Source: Blepharisma stoltei (taxonomy: Eukaryota > Ciliophora > Heterotrichea > Heterotrichida > Blepharismidae). From it: 64,000 bases of DNA. The translations under genes were made by a program, and so were the position numbers. The stretch covers positions 248,001 through 312,000 of the forward strand of contig CAJZBQ010000005.1 of assembly GCA_914767885.1 (NCBI GenBank). Direction: 5' to 3'. Positions 56,055-64,000 of this stretch are shown piece by piece (positions within the stretch are counted from its first letter, which is position 1; each line of letters begins with the position of its first letter). Under the pieces are notes generated by a model. That model was given only the letters and a program-made list of their open reading frames with translations, was not told the origin of the DNA and did no database searches.

Positions 56055-57633
56055 TTATCTGCTTGTTTCCTCATTGATTATTGCAGTATTGTCAACTTCC
56101 ATCGTCTTCAGTAAATACTCATCAGTATTTTTATTAATATTTTTTTTAACTAATGACGCAATATCACATGAATAGGCAAAAATTGGTACAAGTATTAGCA
56201 CAAGTGCCAAAATAATGGTGCATGATTTTTACTTTGTATTTTTAAGAGATTTATTAATTAATTTTATAGCTTTTGAGGTAATGTCAGCAAAAATATTCAG
56301 CCAATTACCTCTGAGCATTTGTCTTTCTGATAATATCCAGACAAAATGGATGCAGCCCAATATAATGCCAGCGCTGTGTTGGTATGTGATAAAGTCTACC
56401 AAAATTCCAGAAACAACCGCTCCTAGAATTTCTCCAATAGACATCGAAAAATTCGAAATTGAAGAGAGGGTGTCGCTTAAAGGCAAATTATCTGTATAGC
56501 CATATTTTGATACTGCAACTTCCGCCATATAGGAATAAGAAGGGACTAAATAAAATTTACCAAAAGCTAGAGCACACATTATCCCTAATAAAGGAATACT
56601 AATAATAACTATTTGCACATCATCTGGGAATATAATTGAAGGCCCCATCATGCTCATAGCAAACCCGATCCCAGATAATCCTACAAGCATGATAATTCTT
56701 TTGTCTACTCTCGTGATTTTTGAAAAAACTATGCTTCCAACGCCATTACAAAAATAGAACGCTGTAAAAAGAAAGCCGATATTTTCTTGGCTTACGCCAT
56801 ATCCGTCTAAGTGGACTGAAATAGAAGCAGACATAAAATACATAGAAGCATAGACAAATAGTTGGATGTCTGCTGCAAGAAATATTTGCTATATAAACCT
56901 TACAGGTCTTTTTCATAATCTGAAAAGCTCTAATTTTTCGTGTTCTTCTATGGAACTATGAAGATTGCCCAAGGTAAAATAAGCTAAAGGGATATAAATT
57001 ATAAAAACAGCACCAGAAACTATGTAGGCTACTGAAACCCCCCCGATTAAGTACAAAACTGTTCCTAGTAAAGGGCCGATTACACTGCCAATTCCTGAGT
57101 GAGCGCTTATTTCACCAATCACTTCTTGTGCTTGATCTTTGAATTCAGAGGTAGCAATTGCTAGGCCAGATCCCCATAGAAACCCAACACCTACTCCATA
57201 AAAGAATCTAGATAAAAAACTCAACGCAATAAATTCGTCCCTATTGCAGTCTGCAGCAAAAGGGAGAATGATCATTGAGATGCCTTGAATTAGAGAAGAA
57301 AAGAGAAAAATAAATTTTCTCCCCACTTTGTGTTGAATCTTATTGTTGAGCCAAATTGAAGGAACGCCTGTCATTGGAACAATGCTGAAAATAAGTCCGA
57401 TTATTCATAAGCTTACATGGTTATCTCTTGCTTGTAATTCCCTTGCAAATAGTTTGAATATTTAAAATTTTTCAATTTATATATTAATTATTAATTAATA
57501 AACATATAAAATTAGAAGTAATTTATTAATTTTTATCAGGATTATGTAGGGGATAGAACGGTTGAAATACCCCATAAGCCACTGAAGAGAGGAAAAAACT
57601 GATGCCAAGCGATATTTTCTTTATATTCAACAT
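56055..57633 (-). CDS. Major facilitator superfamily transporter 2
   Basis: 438-aa paralogue of MFS1. The ATG is at 57633 (MLNIKKISLGISFFLSSVAYGVFQPFYP), with motif NKIQHKVGRKFIFLFSS and RFFYGVGVGFLWGSG. Processing needed: a 97-bp IES (57450-57546), a 15-nt intron (56890-56904, KRP-QIFLAAD) and a 150-bp IES (56212-56361) that is itself open in frame. Without the last removal the protein ends KSLKNTK; with it, it continues into TM12 (GIILALVLILVPIFAYSCD) and a polar tail to TAA 56055-56057. Substrate unknown. Confidence 0.82.
56212..56361 (-). mobile_element. 150-bp IES, pointer ATAAT, open in the host frame
   Basis: ATAAT at 56212-56216 and 56362-56366 (ATTAT on the coding strand). The ends share 'GG(C)TGCAT..TTTT' as an inverted repeat. 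Length divisible by three, with only a terminal TAA stop, so the host ORF runs through 40-odd codons of it. Removal gives QHSAG-IILALVLILV, aligned with MFS1's last helix. Confidence 0.75.
56890..56904 (-). other. 15-nt intron
   Basis: Minus strand gtaaggtttatatag, at the same site as in MFS1. Confidence 0.92.
57450..57546 (-). mobile_element. Short IES, pointer TAG/CTA (97 bp)
   Basis: TAG at 57450-57452 and 57547-57549. Removal on the minus strand gives VFQPFYPL-FARELQARDNHVSLW, matching the layout LGPFYPRIAESKGISQW of MFS1. Confidence 0.87.
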
Positions 57634-57767
57634 TTTATATTATTCCCATATTGTGGCATATTTAATAAACTTTTAGCAATGAAATTAGATTTCATCATTA
57701 AGATTTTGAATTTGAGTCTACAACTTAAAATCGACAAAGCAATCTTAATAACAATTAAATCAACATG

Positions 57768-58535
57768 CTAATGGAGATAATTAAGATTAAATTAAGCTAT
57801 TCTTTCGACAGTGCCAGGGATTTCCACACCTAAATTGTCATTCCCCGAGAGACCCAGGCAAATACCCTTCCTTGCCGCTGCAGACAAGGGATTCGCACAA
57901 CCGATCTTGTTATTCTTGACTTTCATAACTCTGGAGCCTATGGGCCCATCACCTGGGTCGAAAATCTTTGTTTTTCTCGTTAGGCAGATGCCACCTCTTG
58001 AGCCCTGCTCGAAATTTATCAACCACTAAGTCTCCCCCCCTCCGTGAGTGAACAAAAATTTTTTTAATAGGAAAATTTTGTATGGAAAAAAAATTTTGAT
58101 ATATAAGTGATAATTATTATAATGAAATCTCGAGCTAATTCTGTTTATTTTTAAAAAAATTGCTTTTTAAAACATAAATTTTATAAAATTAAATTAATAT
58201 TTGCTTTTCAATTTTTGCGAATTAGGATTTTTTAAATTTCGAAAAACAAAATTTCTATATAAATTTTTTTTAAAAACACCCCTCTGTGAGTGAACAAAAT
58301 TTTTTTTCACTCATAGAGGGGGGAGTAAGGGCTTTTTGCTGGTCCTGCCATTTCTAATAATGATCTCAAAGGCAAAAGCCCCAAAGTCATAGGGATTAGC
58401 TCCCTAGGGCTAAGGGAAAGCCTAGCTCGATATACACAAAGGATTGCAGGCTTCTTCTATCCTTCCCCTTCACACTGAGCTGTTGCCTACTGGCGTTAAA
58501 AAAAGTTGAGGAGCTGTCACCATTTTTATGTATAT
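57768..58535 (-). mobile_element. SINE-like retroposon with nested IES
   Basis: CTAATGGAGATAAT at 57768-57781 and 58536-58549. On the minus strand it begins 'acataaaaatggtgacag', similar to the head of the 49609 copy, and ends AT-rich. Its GC-rich body is split by a family-2 IES; without it the element is about 470 bp. Divergent open frames in it (about 57800-58020) are spurious. Confidence 0.75.
58027..58325. mobile_element. IES, family 2, nested, pointer TAAG (299 bp)
   Basis: TAAG at 58027-58030 and 58326-58329. It has the CTCCGTGAGTGAACAAAA left motif and a right hairpin. It sits inside the retroposon, so it is younger than that insertion. Confidence 0.85.
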
Positions 58536-58899
58536 CTAATGGAGATAATAATTTATCTAAAATCTATTAAGCATCTTTCATCTCATAAATATCAAAATAT
58601 CAAGATTTAATCGAAAATGAACTGTCTGAAAGAGCAAGAATTATTTTTATGCCAACAGATGCTACTAATTTCTTATTGGAATAGTTTTGATTTTCTTTAA
58701 GAAATCTTAGGAGTATTTGTTCGCTTTTTAATCAATCAGATTTAGCGAATATTTGCATAAAGGCTTAAAGCTGATTTAAGCACTTATCTTAAGGAAATTT
58801 TAGATATTTTTAAAATAATTTAATAAAAAGTTGGAAATTTTTGCATTTCTTATGATTTTAAGCGAATAGAAATTTCTAATAATAATCAATTGTGGGTTA

Positions 58900-59055
58900 G
58901 GTCAAAAAAGTATACTATAATTTTCTAAAGACCTTCCTAAACCTATAAAAATGACTCTAATTTATAAAAATGGTATTAGTATGAAAAAAGTACAAATAGC
59001 GTTTTTTGAATTTTTCCATGGGGTCTTTAAAAAAGTATAGTATACTTTTTTGGCC
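58900..59055. repeat. 156-bp inverted-repeat element (MITE-like)
   Basis: Arms of about 34 bp: left GGTCAAAAAAGTATACTATA (58900 on), right the inverse ending TATACTTTTTTGGCC (to 59055). The subterminal 'ctataaaaatgactctaattt' matches that of the 836-bp element at 19009, suggesting one family. Confidence 0.7.
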
Positions 59056-59367
59056 TCACTCATCAATTTTCCCATAATCTTATTTCATCTTTTAATTCTC
59101 AAAATCAGTGAAACAAGTAAATTTCTGGATTAACATTATGAAGGCACGCTTACAGATTAAATTCTGAATTCATAAATTTACTTTACTAATATAAATTTCC
59201 ATTAAAGGATCATCTTTTATTTTAGTGACTTAATTTATAAAAGTTGAACTTGCTTCTTGTTCTTAAAAAATTACTGAATTTCATAAATTCTTTTTATTCT
59301 GCCCTGCTTTTTTTTTAGACTGACTAAATAAAAGTATTATAAGGATAACATATTGTTTAATACCAGG

Positions 59368-62285
59368 ATGGTAGAATCTATAGATGAATGATGGCAAGAA
59401 GAATTTATGGAAAACTTAACTTCTCCACTCTGGATAGCGAACAAAATCATTAGAAACATCCCTATTTTTAACAATTAAACCCATAGATGGCAAGCAAAAT
59501 ATTTTAATATACAAATTTTTATTAAACAATTATTACTCGAGCTCATTCTATAGGCAGCTTTCATCCTTAAACATTTTTTTTAAATGACTGATTTTTCATT
59601 TCCAAAATCTGGAATTTTAAAATCCAAATTATATGACCCCTACTTGGCTAAGAAAACAAAAAATTGACTTGGTCGCTAGCCAAAAGGAGTAAATAACTTC
59701 AAATTAGTATGTGTCTTTATTTCAATAGTGGTGAATATATTGAAGTTCGGACTCATGCTATGATACGGTAAAGGTTTTGTTATAACACCGTCAAGCATGG
59801 CCTTATCAGGGGTTACAGTAGTATTTATCGCAGCGATTTATCACATGAAGCTGAAGTATAATCGTATTACTGTTTTCTCACTCCCCCCATCCTTGATCGA
59901 ACGGCTCGCCATCGTTCAACCAAGGATGGGGGTTAAGAGTATTTAATAATTATTTTTACAGCAAAAAATCGAATTAATTTCATAAGATACCAATTTTTAA
60001 TATTTTGATTTTTTGGTTACCCCTTTAAACTGTATAAATTTTAATTTGTTCCTTATTGAATTAAAAATTTTAAATTTTAAAAAATCTCTATTTTTAGATT
60101 ATTAAGCCCAGGTTAATGGCTAAAGCACTTCGGATGGCTGATTTCGTAGCTATCTACCGTTTCAAAGTCTCTGACAACAACTTCATTAGGCACATCTTCC
60201 CAAGCTTTTGATAACTAATATATTTTTTAGATATATAAAAATTTTCATGATATGAAAATCGTTCAATCAAGGATGGGGGGGAGTCAGCAACTATTTTCCT
60301 TGAGATATTGACTTTTATGATGTTCTATTCAGCCCATTATTTGGAAACAGAATCCTATAATATTTTGCTGATGGAATCGACATTTGCAACAGTTTTCTTC
60401 GAGTGTACTTTTTTTAGATCTTTATGAATAAACGTTTTTATTCTAATAAAGCATATCACGCTCTGACATGCATGGGAAATGATTTTTGAAGGACCTGGAA
60501 TTACAGGGTCAGCTCAGATTATTTCCATAGTCACTATAATCACTATGTTTATTTCACGGGAATTTCTGGCAAGAAAGATAAGCTATGGTAGATATTCGTA
60601 TAGAAAGAAACTGGAAGTTACAGAAAAAAGACTGCAGATAATACTCCAAGCTTTTCCAGATGGACTCATTATATTAAATTCTAAACTAATCCCTGAGCTT
60701 GTAAATGAAAAAATGTTACAGTTTTTAGGATGCAACTTTGAAAATATAATGGAAACCTTATCAAAACTTGAATATGCCAAAGGCAAAAAACTACAAAATC
60801 TAAACACATTCTCTCACAATTTAATGGAAGACCTGAAATCTTATGATTTACAAGAAAGCGGGGAGCTTAATTTAGGAATAATTGAGTTCAGAAATTATAT
60901 CCTGCAGTGAAAAGTCAAAAAAATTAAATTTGATGGCAACCATATTATATTAATTAGCGCTGCTAATTCAGAGCAGCTTATAAAACTTGAACAAACACAA
61001 GCTGAAAACAGATGCAAATCATATATGCTTAGAACAATTTCTCATGAACTAAGAACACCGATTTCGGCAATTATCACTTTTGCAGACCAAGCTAAAGAAG
61101 ATATAGTGAATCCAGAGACCTTAGAAAAGTTATCACACATTCGCACTTCTGGGAATATTTTATCTAAAGGTGAGTAAAATAAAAAAAATTATATGGCTAT
61201 TAATATTTAATTTATATAAAAAATAAATATTAGCTATAAATTGAAAGGAACTCAATATAGTAATTGGAATATTAAATTTTATTAACGATATTTTAGATTA
61301 CATACAAATTACACAAGGAATGTTTGCACTAAACAAAACAAAATTCAATATAAGGGACAAAATTAATGAGTGCTGTAATCAATTTGGATTCATGGCTAAG
61401 AGAAAAGGTATCAACTTTACTGTGAGGATCGATCCTTCTGTTCCGGATGAGATTTTTACTGATCCTGAGCGATTGAACCAAGTCTTGATGAATTTTTTGA
61501 GCAATGCAATCAAATTCACAAGCAAAGGATCAATAGAACTCAGCGCTATTTTAGCAGAAGATGATAGGCTAAAATTCTGTATCAGCGATACAGGCATTGG
61601 GATTCCTGAGCAAAGATATAAGCAACTTTTTGAATTATTTAAAAATCATAATTCTGAAGAAATTGCTTCCCATGGGTGCGGACTAGGGTTACATTTGTCT
61701 AGCTTGATCATCAAGGTTCTTGGTGGCGGGAAAATCTTTGTGACATCCTCTCTAGGAAAAGGGACTGTTTTTTCATTCAAAATTGATATTTTCCTTGAGA
61801 ATTCAAAACAATTGATAAATTTAGATTTTATGGAGGATCTATTAGACCCAATTAATCCTGTAAAAGTACTTGCCAAAAATTCTACTCATAACTATCCAAA
61901 AGTTCTTATAGTAGATGACAATGATTTTAACAGAGAAGTCTTAGCAAGCTTACTACAGAGGAATAAAATTCAATACATAGAAGCAATTAATGGCAAAAAA
62001 GCTGTAAAAGCAGTCTTAAAGCAGGACAAAAAAAAGATCCCAATTAAATTGGTCATTATGGACTGCAGTATGCCAGTCATGGACGGCTGAGAAGCGACTA
62101 AAGAAATCAAAAGATTATGGGATACTGGAAAATTAAGTCATATGCCCGCTATTGTAGGGCATACAGCTTATAACTCTGATAAAGATGTCACCATGTGCTA
62201 CGCATCAGGAATGGTTTCGTTCATCGCAAAACCAGCAAGTCCAGATATAATTTTGAAAACTGTTTCACAATATGTGCAATTTTAA
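59368..62285 (+). CDS. Hybrid sensor histidine kinase with receiver domain
   Basis: 713 aa, membrane-bound phosphorelay sensor. The ATG is at 59368 (MVESIDEWWQEEFMEN). About five or six N-terminal TM helices are followed by a PAS-like stretch (ILQAFPDGLIILNSK). Then come the H-box ISHELRTPISAI, N-box NQVLMNFLSNAIKF, G-boxes DTGIGIP and GCGLGLHLSS, and a receiver domain with VDDNDFNR, phospho-acceptor VIMDCSMPVMDGW and IAKPAS. Three IESs must go: 59417 (17 codons after the ATG), 59878 and 61161. TGA is Trp at many sites, including DGW of the receiver. Confidence 0.9.
59417..59689. mobile_element. Diverged family-2 IES, pointer TAA (273 bp)
   Basis: TAA at 59417-59419 and 59690-59692. The left end 'cttctccactctggatagcgaac' and the right end 'ggtcgctagccaaaaggag' are worn inverted repeats. 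The core 'ttattactcgagctcattct' is family-like. Removal gives EEFMENL-NNFKLVCVF, linking the kinase's ATG to its body. Confidence 0.83.
59878..60283. mobile_element. IES, family 1, pointer TCA (406 bp)
   Basis: TCA at 59878-59880 and 60284-60286, no TA in the pointer. Same termini and interior as the 593 and 8287 copies but with an internal deletion of about 100 bp after the left hairpin. Removal gives NRITVFS-ATIFLEILTF. Confidence 0.9.
61161..61257. mobile_element. Short IES in histidine kinase, TA pointer (97 or 100 bp)
   Basis: The left border TA is at 61161. The right border is TA at 61258 (gives SGNIL-VIGILNFINDILDY) or 61261 (SGNIL-IGILNFINDILDY). Both are in frame, and I cannot choose between them. 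The segment contains stops. Confidence 0.75.
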
Positions 62286-62386
62286 TATATATTATTTGTT
62301 TATAATTAAAAGAATTTTATTTAACTTTATTTTTAAACAATAATATGATACACAGAACAATTGTCATAAAATTTGCTAACTTTAAA

Positions 62387-63106
62387 CTAGTATTTAGTTG
62401 GGCTTGTTTCTCTTTCACAAAAAATTTGGTCAAAATTATCGTTATGTCAGGAAAGTTCAACGTCTTCTTTAGGATTATTTTCCACTACTGATCAAATATA
62501 TGCATCAATAGGATCCCATATTGCTTTATTCCATCTCCCCGACTCGCATATTTCTTCTACCATCAAGTTGTAGTTTTTTTTAGTTTTAGGGTAAGGCTGC
62601 GATATTAGTTGATTATGCTTAATATTTAGTTGAAGAATATCAGGCTCAATTGAATCAGACATAAGAGTCCAATAATCAAAATTTGAAGCAAATTCAGGAA
62701 CCATCAGACTCAAAATGAATTCAATTGACTCAACGTCATCGTTTAGAGCTTTTTTGGAGTTTAATCCTGTGAAAAGAAGAACATAAATAGGGTTGTTATT
62801 TCTTTCAGTTAATGACGCAGTTTCTATCAAGAAGCTTCAGTATATTATTTCAACTTCATTAAGCAGCAAAATATCAGCTACTTGGTTGATAATAATATAT
62901 GAATCTGAAAGCATTTCTCGTACTTCAGGTGTTCTTGAAAGAGCATGAAGTAAAAACTGCCTTTTATAAGTTACGCCTTCCTCAAGAAAGGTTTTTCTGA
63001 TTGAAACATACTTATTATACAAACCATTATGGGAAAGTTCACTATCAAAGATTTGGCTCAAATGGCTGATTAAAGCAGTTCCATATTTTTGGCTTTGGTT
63101 AATCAT
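62387..63106 (-). CDS. Hypothetical protein
   Basis: 239 aa from ATG 63106 (MINQSQKYGTALISHLSQIF) to TAG 62387-62389, with TGA as Trp several times. Mixed alpha/beta with hydrophobic segments but no TM helix: EMLSDSYIIINQVADILLLN, NNPIYVLLFTGLNSKKAL, EEICESGRWNKAIWDPIDAY. No family recognised. No insertion needed. Confidence 0.7.
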
Positions 63107-63893
63107 GATTTTAATTATTATAAGCCACCAAAATATGGTGAGTCCTGAAAAGGCAAATGATTAGTGAGTTGCCCAAGAGATTTTCCCTAGAAGTATTGTG
63201 TATACCTATTTAATTAGATAGACACTAATGGTATAACATCTATTGTCTATCTTGTGCAAAATGAAATGGCTTTTTATTTATTAAATGGTGAAATTAATAT
63301 ATAATTAATAAATTGAAAGGAGCTGCAACAAATAAAAAGCTTAGACCTTATCTTCGACTTTAAAGCAACAAAAAAAAATAATTAATTTTTTATAAAGTCT
63401 TGATTCCTGGGCTGTCTTCTTAATTTGTGAATTTCTTTCTTTATTTTGCTTTAATTTTAGCAACAAATGCTTCTTACATTTTCTGGGGTTACGCAATTAA
63501 TTAATATTTGATTCAGTAAATGAAATCACTGCTTCAAATATTTTCAACAGTAGAAATACAATTAATTTATCTCAAGCCTACGACATTTAAGGGAAGAGCT
63601 GTTCAATTTATTCACCTTAAAAAAATATAATAAAGTTATGCTAAAAACTCACTTCTTAGTATGCTATCGGATGCAAGTCATTACAGATTTTTATTTAAGC
63701 TAAGCAAGGCCTTTCAGAAAAACAATTTAAAGTAGCTGATTGCATATATAAATAAGCAATATATTCGAGCATTTCTTAAACATTATTTAAAAAATTATTA
63801 AAAACATAAAACCTCACGTATTTTCAGATAAGGTTTACCCAATAACTATTATAATTTTTTTAGTCACAGCTTATATATAAACTCAGCATTAAT
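63107..63893. other. Intergenic region
   Basis: AT-rich. I see no gene, repeat family or IES terminus. Confidence 0.6.
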
Positions 63894-64000
63894 TTATTTT
63901 ATTTCTGCTGGCATATTAAGAAACTCACTAAATTCTTGACTTTTTTCGTGGTATCGATACTTCAAAACATAATTCAAAAACTTTTCCATGTCGATTTTTC
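63894..64000 (-). CDS. PX-domain (sorting-nexin-like) protein, 3' end only
   Basis: The last 34 codons of a minus-strand gene running off the window, ending TAA 63894-63896. The peptide IDMEKFLNYVLKYRYHEKSQ followed by EFSEFLNMPAEIK matches the last helix of PX domains (LekFLnrvl..hp.l..s.ef..FL). PX domains bind phosphoinositides in endosomal membranes. Short match, so moderate confidence. Confidence 0.5.
   Translation of the reverse strand, partial: KIDMEKFLNYVLKYRYHEKSQEFSEFLNMPAEIK

Larger units (their letters stand above)
57634..59367. other. Intergenic region rich in mobile elements
   Basis: No gene supported. It contains a SINE-like element (57768-58535) with a nested family-2 IES (58027-58325) and an inverted-repeat element (58900-59055). 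Confidence 0.6.

Noticed and set aside
56349-56358. TGCA as pointer for the MFS2 150-bp IES
   Set aside because: Also in frame, but TGCAT lies within the inverted terminal repeat, while ATTAT is a longer repeat containing TA.
57792-58029. Opposed 72- and 76-codon frames
   Set aside because: Within the reverse-oriented retroposon; no coding signature.

Overview
This window looks like germline-type (micronuclear, or macronuclear plus retained IES) DNA of a heterotrich ciliate, most probably Blepharisma. Three things in the sequence support this. (1) In-frame TGA is read as tryptophan in nearly every conserved gene, while TAA and TAG act as stops. (2) The introns are only 15 or 16 nt, bounded GT..AG (25872-25887, 26032-26047, 38872-38886, 55244-55258, 56890-56904). 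(3) Conserved exons are broken by inserted segments bounded by short direct repeats. Deleting each segment plus one repeat copy restores an exact open frame in every gene I could test, which is how IESs behave. Genus assignment is inference.

Layout, left to right: a 5'-partial cyclic-nucleotide-binding K+ channel (2-2382); an Alba protein (2728-3051); two minus-strand hypothetical genes; two tandem paralogous P4-ATPase/guanylyl cyclase fusion genes (6596-13739 and 14329-22717); a small membrane protein; GLE1 (23373-25403); the PP2A A subunit (25868-27972); an ER-type ubiquitin-like membrane protein; a minus-strand pseudokinase (28852-30988); a hypothetical gene (31351-32254); a coiled-coil protein; a kinesin (34618-38365); a minus-strand CxxC protein; tRNA-Asp; a minus-strand TPR protein (40379-41683); a 2,571-aa surface/adhesion-type receptor with Cys-rich repeats, a REJ-like region, a GPS-like motif and five TM helices (42598-52910); two minus-strand MFS transporters; a hybrid histidine kinase (59368-62285); a minus-strand hypothetical gene; and the 3' end of a PX-domain gene at the right edge.

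Insertions fall into classes. Family 1 has C-rich termini with a 'ccatccttgatcgaacg' hairpin (3 copies). Family 2 has CTCCGTGAGTGAACAAAA termini (about 10 copies). Both are flanked mostly by 3-bp repeats of the form TNA (TTA, TAA, TGA, TCA). There are short IESs of 70-150 bp, a 138-bp near-perfect palindrome, and an 836-bp TIR element with an 8-bp repeat. There is also a set of GC-richer, about 0.3-0.65 kb retroposon-like (SINE-like) elements flanked by 8-18-bp target-site duplications. Several of these lie inside exons and would also have to be removed precisely. Lengths after removal are all multiples of three: channel 603 codons (partial), GC1 2,103 aa, GC2 2,107 aa, GLE1 500, PP2A-A 563, kinesin 937-938, giant receptor 2,571, MFS1 431, MFS2 438, HK 713.

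The genes are ordinary housekeeping and signalling genes with no operon logic. cGMP synthesis (two cyclases) and a cNMP-binding channel lie near each other, but nothing in the sequence proves they are linked functionally.
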